Assembly (NCBI GenBank): GCA_943331295.2
Contig: CALQLA020000001.1
Coordinates: forward strand, 128,629-192,628
Length of the DNA stretch: 64,000 bases
Source: Bordetella parapertussis
GTDB lineage: Bacteria > Pseudomonadota > Gammaproteobacteria > Burkholderiales > Casimicrobiaceae
Reading direction: 5' to 3'
In this document: positions 17,141 through 25,604 of the stretch, piece after piece
How positions within the stretch are numbered: the stretch's first letter is position 1
Layout: the number at the start of each line of letters is the position of its first letter
Program-made: the position numbers and the translations under genes
The notes under the pieces: model-generated
What the model saw: the letters and a program-made list of their open reading frames with translations, nothing else
Database searches by the model: none
What the model was told of the DNA's origin: nothing

Positions 17141-17300
17141 GCGGAAGTAAGCCGGAGTACGTTATAACCGTATAATTAGGCCGGAAGCCGGCGCCCGCCG
17201 CAACCCGTGCAGCCGGTGCCGGCGGAAGTTCACATCGACAAGGTAACAGAACCGACCGGGGAGCATGCCCGAAGGCGCCCCCGCACTGGAGGGCTTGGCC
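17141..17300. promoter_or_regulatory. Divergent promoter with dyad, dehydrogenase / Bug protein
   Basis: TTATA at 17162-17166 and TATAA at 17171-17175 form a perfect dyad around ACCG. A consensus TATAAT (17171-17176) overlaps the right arm on the plus strand and could be the -10 of the Bug gene, though no good -35 is seen. On the minus strand the left arm could serve the dehydrogenase in the same way. A repressor bound here would block both directions. Confidence 0.45.
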
Positions 17301-18290
17301 ATGGCTGGAACCACACGGCGCGACATCCTGGGCCTCGGCCTCGGCACGCTGGTCCTGTCGCGCACCGGACAGGCGCAGACGCCTGCGGCGCCGGACTGGC
17401 CGACACGGCCGGTCCGCTTCCTGATTCCCTTCCCGCCCGGCGGCGGTGGCGACACGGTCGCCCGCGCCGTCGCAGCGAAGGCATCCGAACTTCTCGGCCA
17501 GACCGTGGTGGTGGAGAACCGCACGGGCGGCAACGCGGTGGTCGCGGCGACCGCCGTGCTGCAGCCCCCGAACGACGGCTACACGTACCTGTGGGACGGC
17601 AACAACCAGGTCAGCAATGCACTGCTGATCAAGAACCTGCAGTTCGACTACCGCACCGCCTTCGTCCCGATCGCGATGACCGCGCGGTTCCCGCAGGTGC
17701 TCGCCGTCCGCGTCGACTTTCCCGCGAAGAACTTCGAAGGCTTCCTCGAGTACGTTCGCGCCAACCCGGGCAAGGTCTCGGTCGGCACGCCGCCGTCGGG
17801 CGGCATGGGACACCTCGCGCTGGAACTGCTGCAGCGGCGCGCCGGCATCCGCCTGATCCACGCGCCCTATCGCGGCGGACCCGACGCCGTGCGCGACGTG
17901 ATGGGCGGGCAGATCGACGCCGTGCTGCTCACGACGTCGACCATCCGGCCGCCGCTCCAGGCGGGCAAGGTGCGGCTGATGGCGCTCACCAGCGCCCAGC
18001 GCAGCCCCGTCTACCCCGACGTGCCGACGATCGCCGAAAGCGGCTTCCCGGGCTACGACATGGACGACTGGAACGGCCTCTTCGGCCCGGCCGGCATGCC
18101 GGCCGCGATCGTGCCCCGGCTGCATGCGGCCGTCGGCCAGGCCTGCCGCGACCCGGAACTGGTCGCGAAGATGGGCCCGCTCGGCACGGTGCTGGTGTCG
18201 CCGTCGCGCGAGGAATTCGGCACCTGGCTCGCGCGGCAGCGGGAGGTCGTCGGAGAGGTGATACGCGAGGCGAACATCACGCTGAGCTGA
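17301..18290 (+). CDS. Bug-family (TctC-type) solute-binding protein, orphan
   Basis: A 329-residue periplasmic protein of the Bug/tripartite tricarboxylate transporter receptor family. The signal is Tat-like (TTRRDILGLGLG...GQAQ). WPTRPVRFLIPFPPGGGGDTVAR, VVVENRTGGN and APYRGGPDAVRDVMGGQID are characteristic; the two ligand loops bind a carboxylate by water bridges. GGAGGG upstream favours this ATG over the one at 17265. No TctA/TctB membrane genes are nearby, which is common for Bug proteins in Burkholderiales. It may pair with a distant permease or serve as a sensor. Ligand unknown. Confidence 0.9.
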   Translation: MAGTTRRDILGLGLGTLVLSRTGQAQTPAAPDWPTRPVRFLIPFPPGGGGDTVARAVAAKASELLGQTVVVENRTGGNAVVAATAVLQPPNDGYTYLWDGNNQVSNALLIKNLQFDYRTAFVPIAMTARFPQVLAVRVDFPAKNFEGFLEYVRANPGKVSVGTPPSGGMGHLALELLQRRAGIRLIHAPYRGGPDAVRDVMGGQIDAVLLTTSTIRPPLQAGKVRLMALTSAQRSPVYPDVPTIAESGFPGYDMDDWNGLFGPAGMPAAIVPRLHAAVGQACRDPELVAKMGPLGTVLVSPSREEFGTWLARQREVVGEVIREANITLS

Positions 18291-18307
18291 TCCGCACCCG
18301 GCGCCGA

Positions 18308-18330
18308 CTCCCCTCGCCGGGACGAGGGAG
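18308..18330 (+). terminator. Hairpin after the Bug gene
   Basis: CTCCCCTCG and CGAGGGAG pair with one bulged C around the loop CCGGGA, 18 bases past the Bug stop. There is no T run. It could end the Bug transcript before the aminotransferase-like gene. Confidence 0.45.
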
Positions 18331-18459
18331 CCGATCGGCGTCGCATTGGCGGTACCATTGAGGGTCCGGGGCGCGCTTCGCTCGTGCCGGGAACGCCGCG
18401 GCGGGTGCCGGCCGCGGCGACGAGCGACCACGCGGCGCGATCGATCCAGGAGGCGATGC

Positions 18460-19788
18460 ATGGGTGCTTCAAACGAGCCGCCGGCCCCTTTCCAGGCGCA
18501 CCTCATCCGCTACGGCGGCGATCTCTACCCGGAGATCGTCGAGCGGGCGCAGGGCTGCTACGTCTGGGACGCGAACGGCAGGAAGGTGCTCGATTTCACG
18601 TCCGGCCAGATGTGCGCGACGGTCGGCCACAACCATCCGAACATCGTCGCCGCGATCAAGCGCAGCTGCGACACGGCGCTGCACCTTTTCTCCGGGATGA
18701 TCCCGCGCAGCGTCGTCGACCTCGCCGCCGCGCTGGCGAAGATCCTGCCGAAGCCGCTTTCGCGCTCGCTGTTCCTCAACACCGGCAGCGAGAGCAACGA
18801 CGCCGCGATCAAGATGGCCAAGCTCTCCACCGGCGGCTTCGAGGTCGTCGGCCTCGGCGGGTCGTGGCACGGCGTCACCGGCAACGCCGGCGCCGTGTCG
18901 TACGCGAGCGACCGCAAGGGCTACGGCCCCGGCATGCCGGGCGGCTTCGCGATCCCCGAGCCCAACGCCTACCGCTGCCCGGTCCGCCATTGCCGCGACA
19001 AGTGCGACCGCACGTGCATGAAGATCGGCTTCGAGATGTTCGACATGCAGTCGGCCGGCGCGCCCGCCGCCGTCATCGCCGAGCCGATCATCAGCGCGGG
19101 TGGCGTCATCGTGCCGCCCGACGGCTACTTCGACGCGCTGAAAGCCGAGGCCGGCAAGCGCGGGATGCTGCTGATCTTCGACGAGGCGCAGACCGCATTC
19201 GGGCGCATCGGCCACTGGTTCGCCGCGTCGCACCTCAAGGTGACGCCGGACATCATGACGGTCTCGAAGACGCTGGGCGGCGGCGTCCCGCTCGCCGGCG
19301 TGATCACCAGCGACGCGATCGAGGCGAAGCTGCACGAGCGCGGCTTCGCGTTCTACACGTCGCACGTGTCCGACCCGCTGCCCGCCAACGTCGGCCTCGC
19401 GGTGCTGGAGACGATCGTCGGCGAGCGGCTGCTCGAGCGCAGCACCGAGATGGGCGCCTACCTCGCCGCGCAGCTCCGCGACCTGCAGGGCCGGCACGAG
19501 GAGATCGGCGACGTCCGCGGCATGGGCCTGCTGCGCGGCATCGAGCTCGTCAAGGACCGCGAGACCCGCGAGCCCTACCACGAGCTCGGCGCGCTGACGA
19601 CGAAGCGCTGCCTTGAGCTGGGCCTGTCGATGAACATCCGCCGCCGCCCCGAGCGCGGCGCAGTGTGGCGCATCGCGCCGCCACTGACCGTCATGCGCGA
19701 GGACATCGACCTCGCGATGACGATCTTCGATCAGGCACTGTCCGAGACCAAGGCGGAGATGGCCGGCCGGTCGAGGAACGCCGCGTAG
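18460..19788 (+). CDS. 2,2-dialkylglycine decarboxylase-like class III PLP enzyme
   Basis: A 442-residue fold-I PLP enzyme. It follows the Burkholderia dialkylglycine decarboxylase pattern closely: LIRYGGDLYPEIVERAQG, FTSGQM (Gln50), GSWHG (Trp136), DEAQTAFGRIG, the PLP lysine in VSKTLGGG (Lys270), YTSHVSDPLPANVGL, and WRIAPPLTV (Arg404). In that enzyme Gln, Trp and Arg guide decarboxylation of 2,2-dialkylglycines coupled to transamination. An insert with Cys173, 178, 182 and 186 is not in the classical enzyme as I know it. CCAGGAGGCGATGC precedes the ATG. Its 3' end overlaps a convergent hydrolase gene by 58 bases. An ordinary omega-aminotransferase role is the alternative. Confidence 0.85.
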   Translation: MGASNEPPAPFQAHLIRYGGDLYPEIVERAQGCYVWDANGRKVLDFTSGQMCATVGHNHPNIVAAIKRSCDTALHLFSGMIPRSVVDLAAALAKILPKPLSRSLFLNTGSESNDAAIKMAKLSTGGFEVVGLGGSWHGVTGNAGAVSYASDRKGYGPGMPGGFAIPEPNAYRCPVRHCRDKCDRTCMKIGFEMFDMQSAGAPAAVIAEPIISAGGVIVPPDGYFDALKAEAGKRGMLLIFDEAQTAFGRIGHWFAASHLKVTPDIMTVSKTLGGGVPLAGVITSDAIEAKLHERGFAFYTSHVSDPLPANVGLAVLETIVGERLLERSTEMGAYLAAQLRDLQGRHEEIGDVRGMGLLRGIELVKDRETREPYHELGALTTKRCLELGLSMNIRRRPERGAVWRIAPPLTVMREDIDLAMTIFDQALSETKAEMAGRSRNAA

Positions 19789-20609
19789 GCCGCGGCGGCG
19801 ACGGCGGCGCCGGCGGGCGTCTCGGGGTCTTCGACGACGTCCTTCGCGGCGCCCGGGACGAGCGCTGCGACCTCGTCCAGGTACCGGATCAGCGAGTCCG
19901 TCGGCGACGAGGTCGCCAGGGTCGGCACCCGCACCAGCGGCAGGCGCGCGCGCTTCGGATAGCGCGCCGCGGCGCGGTACGACATCTGGTACGTGCCGAG
20001 CGCCTTCAGCACCTCCAGCACGAGGTCGTGCAGCACCTCCGGCGCGGGCAGGTCGATCGTCCGCCGGGCCGCGGCGGTGCGCTCGTACCACGGCCAGAAC
20101 AGGTACTGGTCGCGGCAATAGTTCCACGCCCAGTTGAAGTGGCTGCCCATCGCGTCGGGCGCCACGACCGGCGAGTTGCGGGCGAGGTAATCCGCCTGCC
20201 GCGCCGCGTCCCACAGCCCGATGCTGTCGACGATCAGGTGCCGCACCCGGGCCGGGGCGAGGATCGCGGTCTCGACGGCGATGCTGGCCCCCGTGTGCGA
20301 GCCGAACAGGTCGAACTCGCCGATGCCGAGTGCGTCGACCGCCTGCAGCGTCGCCGCCGCGAAGTCGGCGATCTCCGGCTCGCCGGCCGCCAGCGGCGTC
20401 GAGTCGCCATTGCCGCGCGTGTCGAGGGCGATCGCGCGCCGGGTGCGCCCCATTTCCAGCAGCAGCGGCGAGAGCATCTTCCCCGATCCCGGCGACGGGT
20501 GCAGCAGGACGAGCGGCAGGGCGGAACCGCCGCCGTCGCCCGCCTCGCGGTAGTGCACCTGCCCGCCGGGAACGTCGACGAAGCCGCGCCGGACGGCGAC
20601 CGGCGTCAC
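19731..20609 (-). CDS. Alpha/beta hydrolase-fold protein with His at the nucleophile position
   Basis: A 292-residue alpha/beta-hydrolase-fold protein (LPLVLLHPSPGSG oxyanion loop, RAIALDTRGNGDST). The elbow reads FDLFGSHTGASIA, so the position normally held by Ser is His105, and no catalytic-type histidine is seen near the C-terminus. It may be a non-hydrolytic member, for instance acting through an unusual mechanism or as a binding protein. It is the last gene of the spermidine/putrescine-type ABC operon, 28 bases after the binding-protein gene, and its end overlaps the dialkylglycine decarboxylase-like gene. Fold assignment is solid. Confidence 0.85.
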   Translation of the reverse strand: MTPVAVRRGFVDVPGGQVHYREAGDGGGSALPLVLLHPSPGSGKMLSPLLLEMGRTRRAIALDTRGNGDSTPLAAGEPEIADFAAATLQAVDALGIGEFDLFGSHTGASIAVETAILAPARVRHLIVDSIGLWDAARQADYLARNSPVVAPDAMGSHFNWAWNYCRDQYLFWPWYERTAAARRTIDLPAPEVLHDLVLEVLKALGTYQMSYRAAARYPKRARLPLVRVPTLATSSPTDSLIRYLDEVAALVPGAAKDVVEDPETPAGAAVAAAAYAAFLDRPAISALVSDSA

Positions 20610-20637
20610 GGCCGCGCCCGCCGGCCGTGCCGCGCCA

Positions 20638-21678
20638 TCAGCCGCCGAACTCGCGCGTCCACTTCTCGAGCAGCGCGTCGCGCTGCGGCAGCAGCGCCGC
20701 CCACGGGGCCTCGCGGATCGAGTCGATGAACTGCTCGCCGGTCAGGATCTTCCCCTTCAGTTCCGGGGGGACGACGACGTTGCGGTTGGTCGGGCTGTAC
20801 AGCGACTTCATGAATGCCGTCTGGTAGGGCACCGACAGCGTGTTGTTCACCCACAGCACCGCCTCTTCCATGTTGGCGGCCGCCTTCGGGATCTGGGTGC
20901 CGGTGCGCTGCCCCCACGTGCCCTCCTTCGGCGTGGTCTTCGCGATCGGGAGGCCCATGTCGGTCATCTGCTGGGCGCGGTGGCTGTAGAACAGCGCGAC
21001 GTCGATCTCGTTCTGCTGGAAGAGCTGCAGCCCCTGGCTGACGTTCTTGTAGACCTTGAAGTTCTTCAGCCGCTTGATCGCCTCGAAGCCCGGGTCGAGG
21101 TTCTTCTCGCTGCCGCCGTTCATGAGCGCCGCGATGTACAGGAACGTGAGTCCATAGGCCTGCGAGATGTGCGGCACGCCGGCGATCACGCCCGGCGCCC
21201 AGAGGTCGTTCCACGACGCGGGCGCCTTCATCTTCTTCGTGTTGTAGACGCAGGCGTACTCGTAGACGATCGAGCCGTAGTTGGCCGTCATCGGCGGCCT
21301 GCTGCTCTTGTAGATCGCGCCGATGTTGGAGAGCTTCGCCGACTGGTCGGGCGCCCAGACCTCCATCTCCTGGCCGAGGATCGCGATCGGGTTGTCGCAG
21401 GTGCAGACGTCGAACGGCGCCTTGCCGCGCGCGGCGCGCAGCTTCGGCAGGATCGTCACGTCGTCCTCGATGACCAGCGTGACGTCGATGCCGTGCGCCT
21501 TCTGGAACTCCGGCACGATCTCCTCGCGCATCGTCTTCTCGATCGCGCCGCCCAGGGTCTGCACGGTGAGCGAACGCCGGGCCTGGCCGATGGCGGGTGC
21601 CGGGAAGGCCTGGACGAGGCCGGTGGCGACGCCTGCGGCCAGCACACGGCGACGGGAAGCGGAAAAGCGGGAGGTCAT
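20638..21678 (-). CDS. ABC transporter substrate-binding protein, PotD/extracellular family 1
   Basis: A 346-residue periplasmic binding protein for an ABC importer of the polyamine/opine/iron type. The signal is Tat-like (SASRRRVLAAGVATGLVQAFPAPAIGQ). LTVQTLGGAIEKTMREEIVPEF is a typical start of the mature domain, and VCTCDNPIAILGQEMEVW lies in the ligand-facing half. The start ATG is preceded by GGAGCCCGACC. It is the fourth gene of the left-reading operon ATPase - permease - permease - SBP - hydrolase. PotD-specific acidic ligand residues were not verified, so polyamine is not claimed as the substrate. Confidence 0.9.
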   Translation of the reverse strand: MTSRFSASRRRVLAAGVATGLVQAFPAPAIGQARRSLTVQTLGGAIEKTMREEIVPEFQKAHGIDVTLVIEDDVTILPKLRAARGKAPFDVCTCDNPIAILGQEMEVWAPDQSAKLSNIGAIYKSSRPPMTANYGSIVYEYACVYNTKKMKAPASWNDLWAPGVIAGVPHISQAYGLTFLYIAALMNGGSEKNLDPGFEAIKRLKNFKVYKNVSQGLQLFQQNEIDVALFYSHRAQQMTDMGLPIAKTTPKEGTWGQRTGTQIPKAAANMEEAVLWVNNTLSVPYQTAFMKSLYSPTNRNVVVPPELKGKILTGEQFIDSIREAPWAALLPQRDALLEKWTREFGG

Positions 21679-21732
21679 GGTCGGGCTCCTGTTGGGGTTG
21701 ACGTCAGGGGTTTGCTGCCACGCGCGCACCAG

Positions 21733-21755
21733 CCGGCACGGTGCCGGGTACCCGG
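21733..21755 (-). promoter_or_regulatory. Overlapping palindromes between permease and binding-protein genes
   Basis: CCGGCAC/GTGCCGG (21733-21747) and the perfect palindrome CCGGGTACCCGG (21744-21755) overlap in the 99-base gap between the PotC-type permease and its binding-protein gene. As in the TRAP operon at 4.2 kb, an mRNA structure ahead of the binding-protein gene could raise its share of the transcript. Confidence 0.4.
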
Positions 21756-21777
21756 CCGTCCGGAATGCGGTTGTTGT

Positions 21778-22566
21778 TCATGCCGCGCCGCCGAAGGCCC
21801 GGTCGAGCCCCAGCAGCTTCTGCAACAGCGCGATCATCGCGAAGGCGAAGAGGATCAGGAACGTCGACACGGCGGCGATCATCGGGTCGACGGCGAACTC
21901 GATGTACGAATAGATCCGGATCGGCAGCGGCATCACGCCGGGGCCGGTGAGGAAGATGGACACGGTCGCCTGGTCGAACGACGTGATGAAGACGAAGATC
22001 GCCGCGGCGACCATCGACGGCGCGATCGCCGGCAGCGTCACCCGGGCCAGCACCCGCAGCGTGCCGGCGCCCAGGCTCATCGCCGCTTCCTCGATCGCCG
22101 CGTCGAGCCCGACCAGCCCCGCGCCGACGGTGCGGATCACGTAGGGGATGGTGATCAGCACGTGGCCGATCAGGAGCCCCAGCATCGGCGCGCCGAGGTC
22201 GATGATGTAGTAGAACTGCAGCAGCGCGACCCCGGTGACGATCGTGGGCAGCACCAGCGGCGACATCAGGAAGCTCCGGAACAGCGGGCGCGCGAAGAAC
22301 GCGTGCCGGTGCAGTCCGACCGCGGCCAGGACGCCCAGCACCATCGCGCCCGCGGCGCACAGCGCGGCCAGCGCGAGGCTGAACAGGAACGCCTCGAGGA
22401 AGTCCTGCCGGTGTATCAGCTGCTCGTACCAGCGCAGCGTGAAGCCCTGCGGCGGAAAGGCGACGTAGGCGGTCTCGGTGAACGAGCCGCCGATGATGAT
22501 GACCAGCGGGCTCAGGATGAACAGGATCACGAGCCACGCGAAGCCATGGGTGAAGCGCAGGAACAT
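21778..22566 (-). CDS. ABC transporter permease, PotC type
   Basis: A 262-residue inner-membrane permease with six hydrophobic segments. The EAA loop that docks the ATPase reads EEAAMSLGAGTLRVLARVTLPAIAPSM. FTLRWYEQLI in the first periplasmic loop is typical of the PotC branch. Four bases separate it from the upstream PotB-type gene, so the pair is co-translated. GGAG stands about ten bases ahead of the ATG. Confidence 0.93.
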   Translation of the reverse strand: MFLRFTHGFAWLVILFILSPLVIIIGGSFTETAYVAFPPQGFTLRWYEQLIHRQDFLEAFLFSLALAALCAAGAMVLGVLAAVGLHRHAFFARPLFRSFLMSPLVLPTIVTGVALLQFYYIIDLGAPMLGLLIGHVLITIPYVIRTVGAGLVGLDAAIEEAAMSLGAGTLRVLARVTLPAIAPSMVAAAIFVFITSFDQATVSIFLTGPGVMPLPIRIYSYIEFAVDPMIAAVSTFLILFAFAMIALLQKLLGLDRAFGGAA

Positions 22567-22570
22567 CGCG

Positions 22571-23473
22571 TCAGTGCTCCCGGAACACGCGGCTGTGCAG
22601 CGCGATGACGGCGAAGTTGAGCGCGAGCAGCACGAACACCAGCGTGGCCCCCACCGGCCAGTTCGCCGAGAACGTGAACTTCTGGTAGATCATCGTGCTG
22701 ACGGTCGCGACCCGATTGCCGCCCAAGAGCGCCGGCGTGACGAACGCGCTGATCGTGAAGCAGAAGACCAGCAGCGAGCCGGAGCCGATCCCGGGCAGCG
22801 ACAGCGGCAGCACGATGCGGCGCAGCACGCGCTCCGGCGTCGCACCGAGGCTCTCGGCCGCCTCGCCCAGGTTGCGGTCGATGTTCTGGATGACGCTGAC
22901 CAGCGAGAGCACCATCAGCGGCAGCGTGATGTGGACGAGGCCGATCGTCACCGACACGTAGTTGTTGTTGATCGGCAGCGGCGACGCGATGACCCCGATC
23001 GCCATCAGCCAGCTGTTGACGATGCCCTTGTCGCCCAGCAGCACCAGCCACGCATACGTGCGCACCACGAGGTTGATGAGCAGCGGCGACAGCGTGATCG
23101 CCAGCAGCGCGGTCTTCATCCGCGGCGTCGACGCGACGATCTTCAGCGCCAGCGGATACCCCAGGAACAGCGTGATGACGGTGACGAGGAGCCCCAGGCC
23201 GACCGTGCGCGCCATCAACCCCAGGTAGAACGGGTCGGTCAGCACGCCGATGTAGTTGGCGGCGGTGAACTGCGGGATGTAGAGCTTGAGCGAGCTGAAC
23301 TTGTACAGGCTCATCTCGAACAGGAACAGGTACGGCACGACGAGGAAGGCCGCGTAGAACAGCGTGACCGGGCCGAGGAACGCCGTCAGCGCGAGCCGCC
23401 GCTGCCGCGCCTGTCGCGCGTCGAACGCGCGCGCGGAAGCGGCGGCGGCCGGCAGGGCGAGCGCGGCAGCCAT
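22571..23473 (-). CDS. ABC transporter permease, PotB type
   Basis: A 300-residue permease with an N-terminal cytoplasmic stretch, then TAFLGPVTLFYAAFLVVPYLFLFEMSLYKF as the first span, typical of PotB/opine permeases. The EAA loop is GEAAESLGATPERVLRRIVLPLSLPGIG. It pairs with the PotC-type subunit immediately downstream and with the ATPase upstream. The start region has only a weak ribosome site (GGGAG about 13 bases away); an internal start is possible. Confidence 0.93.
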   Translation of the reverse strand: MAAALALPAAAASARAFDARQARQRRLALTAFLGPVTLFYAAFLVVPYLFLFEMSLYKFSSLKLYIPQFTAANYIGVLTDPFYLGLMARTVGLGLLVTVITLFLGYPLALKIVASTPRMKTALLAITLSPLLINLVVRTYAWLVLLGDKGIVNSWLMAIGVIASPLPINNNYVSVTIGLVHITLPLMVLSLVSVIQNIDRNLGEAAESLGATPERVLRRIVLPLSLPGIGSGSLLVFCFTISAFVTPALLGGNRVATVSTMIYQKFTFSANWPVGATLVFVLLALNFAVIALHSRVFREH

Positions 23474-23560
23474 CTCAGCGCGCGGCTCCCTCGGGCTTGC
23501 GCCGTCGCGCAGCGCCGGGTCGCGATCGTCCGTGGAACGGCTGCGGCCCGGCCATCGCGC

Positions 23561-24631
23561 TCACCGGTCGGGAAGCAGCCGGCAGTCGGCGCGGTCGGCG
23601 GTGACCGCGACGACGGCACCGACCGGAAACGCCTCGGCCCGGTCCACCGCCACCTGCGTCGTCAGCGTGCCGTGCGCATGCGCGACCTGAAGCTCGACCG
23701 ACAGCCCGAGATAGCGCCGCGCGGTGACGGTGAGGCCCTGGCCGGCGGCCGCCGGCGTCAGCCGCACGCGGTCGGACGGGACGAACAGCACGCCCTCGCC
23801 CGGCTGCGCCGGCGCATCGACCTCGAACACCGAGCCCGGCCCGATCTCCATCCGGCAGGCGCCGGCGCCGACGGGCACCAGCGGGCCGCGCAGCAGGTTG
23901 CCCGCGCCGATGAAATCGCAGACCCACGCGCACGCGGGATTCGCGAACAGCTCTTCCGGCGCGGCAATCTGCTCGATGGTCCCCTCGCGGATCACCACGA
24001 TCCGGTCGGCCATCGACATCGCCTCTTCCTGGTCGTGGGTGACGAACACCGCGGTCACGCCCACCCGCCGCTGCAGCGTCTTCAGTTCCGTCTGCATCTG
24101 CACGCGCAGCTGCTTGTCGAGCGCGCCCAGCGGCTCGTCGAGCAGCAGCAGGTCGGGCGCGATGACCAGCGCGCGCGCGAGCGCCACGCGCTGCTGCTGG
24201 CCGCCGGAGAGCTGCTTCGGGTACCGGTCGGCGAGGCCGGAAAGCCCCACCAGCGCCAGCGTCTCCTTCACCCGCGCCAGCGCGTCGGCCTTCGCCACGT
24301 TGCGGCATTCGAGGCCGAACAGCACGTTGGCCTGCACCGTCATGTGCGGGAACAGCGCGTAACTCTGGAAGACGAGGCCGATGTTGCGATCGCGCGGCGG
24401 CAGGTCGGCGACGTCGCGGCCGTTCAGGCGCACGGTGCCCCGCTGCGGGTGGACGAAGCCGGCGATCGAGCGCAGCAGCGACGTCTTGCCACAGCCCGAG
24501 GGCCCCAGCAGCGCGACGAACTCGCCGCGCGCGACGGTGAGGTCGATGCCCTTCAGCGCCTCGACGCCGCCGTAGGACAGGTGGATGTCGGACAGCTCCA
24601 GCGATGCCGCAGGTGCGGTGGGATGGGTCAT
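23561..24631 (-). CDS. ABC transporter ATPase, PotA type
   Basis: A 356-residue ATPase of the spermidine/putrescine/opine group. Walker A is GPSGCGKTS, the Q-loop is [11 protein letters not shown], the signature is [14 protein letters not shown], and Walker B is [12 protein letters not shown], followed by the H-loop in [11 protein letters not shown]. The last 110 residues form a TOBE domain. It is the first gene of the operon on the minus strand. The lyase gene ends 34 bases upstream, so read-through from the GntR/lyase unit into this transporter is possible. Confidence 0.94.
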   Translation of the reverse strand: MTHPTAPAASLELSDIHLSYGGVEALKGIDLTVARGEFVALLGPSGCGKTSLLRSIAGFVHPQRGTVRLNGRDVADLPPRDRNIGLVFQSYALFPHMTVQANVLFGLECRNVAKADALARVKETLALVGLSGLADRYPKQLSGGQQQRVALARALVIAPDLLLLDEPLGALDKQLRVQMQTELKTLQRRVGVTAVFVTHDQEEAMSMADRIVVIREGTIEQIAAPEELFANPACAWVCDFIGAGNLLRGPLVPVGAGACRMEIGPGSVFEVDAPAQPGEGVLFVPSDRVRLTPAAAGQGLTVTARRYLGLSVELQVAHAHGTLTTQVAVDRAEAFPVGAVVAVTADRADCRLLPDR

Positions 24632-24665
24632 GGCAGGGATGGCCGAAGGCGATGGACGGCGCGCA

Positions 24666-25604
24666 TCACGCCGCGCCTCCGGGCGGCGGCTGCCGGCCGT
24701 ACTTCTCCGCCAGCACGTCGGTGGTAAGCAGCTGCACCTCGAGGGCGCGCGCCTCGCGGTACCCCATCAGCGCCATGATGTCGTCGATGCCGGCGAGGAG
24801 GTCGGGCCGGTCGACCGGCTCGCCCGTCTCGATGACGGTGCGCATGATCGACAGCGCGGTTTCCATCGCCTTGATCGCCGCCGCGGGCAGCATCCTCGGC
24901 AGGCTGATCCGGCGCACGCCGAGCGCCTTGAGGCGCGGCAGCGCCATCGTCGGCGTCGTCGGCCGCGAGCGGATGCCGAAGCCCATGTTCACGGTGACCG
25001 GGATGCCCGCCGCGTCGACGATGCGGCGGATCTCGTCCTCGGTCCGCACGGCGTCGGGGAAGATCATGTCGGCCCCGGCGGCCGCATACTGCCGGGCCCG
25101 CGCGACGGCGCCGTCGATGCCCTCGATCGCCAGCGCGTCGGTGCGCGCGATGATCACGAAATCGTCGTCGCGGCGCGCGAGGCAGGCCGCCTCGATCTTC
25201 TTCACCATTTCCGCCGCCGGCACGATTTCCTTGCCCGGCATGTGGCCGCAGCGCTTGGGCGCGACCTGGTCCTCGAGGTTGACGCCGGCCACGCCCGCCT
25301 CCTCGAACAGCCGCACCGTGTGGTGGACGTTGACGGCGTTGCCGTAGCCGGTGTCGGCGTCGGCGGTCAGCGGGATCGCGACGCTTCGGGCAAGGTTGCG
25401 GCAGTGGTCGACGTTCTCGGTGAGCCCCATCACGCCGATGTCGGCGACGCCCAGCAGCGAGTTCGAGATGGCGGCGCCGCTGGTGCAGGCGGTCCTGTAG
25501 CCGGCGGCCTCGACCAGCCGGATGCTGTAGCCGTCGTAGACGCCGGGCGAGACGATGAACTCGCCGCTCGCCAGCAGCCTGCGGAACGCGCCGGCTGCGC
25601 TCAC
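24666..25604 (-). CDS. Isocitrate lyase/PEP mutase superfamily lyase (GTG start)
   Basis: A 312-residue (beta/alpha)8 enzyme of the family that includes methylisocitrate lyase, 2,3-dimethylmalate lyase and oxaloacetate decarboxylase. Metal-binding residues are in LTADADTGYGNA (Asp82, Asp84) and NLEDQ (Glu111). KRCGH at residues 117-121 gives the catalytic Cys119 used by true C-C lyases, so PEP mutase activity is unlikely. The GTG start overlaps the stop of the GntR gene (GTGA), hence translational coupling. An aconitase paralogue diverges on the other side of GntR, as in methylcitrate-like routes, but no prpC-like synthase is present. Substrate unknown: probably a 2-alkylmalate or isocitrate analogue. 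Confidence 0.9.
   Translation of the reverse strand: MSAAGAFRRLLASGEFIVSPGVYDGYSIRLVEAAGYRTACTSGAAISNSLLGVADIGVMGLTENVDHCRNLARSVAIPLTADADTGYGNAVNVHHTVRLFEEAGVAGVNLEDQVAPKRCGHMPGKEIVPAAEMVKKIEAACLARRDDDFVIIARTDALAIEGIDGAVARARQYAAAGADMIFPDAVRTEDEIRRIVDAAGIPVTVNMGFGIRSRPTTPTMALPRLKALGVRRISLPRMLPAAAIKAMETALSIMRTVIETGEPVDRPDLLAGIDDIMALMGYREARALEVQLLTTDVLAEKYGRQPPPGGAA

Noticed and set aside
20638..24631. Polyamine-specific PotABCD system
   Set aside because: The family is right, but the acidic ligand residues of PotD could not be confirmed, so gene symbols were withheld.
24666..25604. PEP mutase / phosphonate biosynthesis gene
   Set aside because: The KRCGH motif with catalytic Cys marks the C-C lyase branch; phosphonopyruvate decarboxylase or other phosphonate genes are absent.
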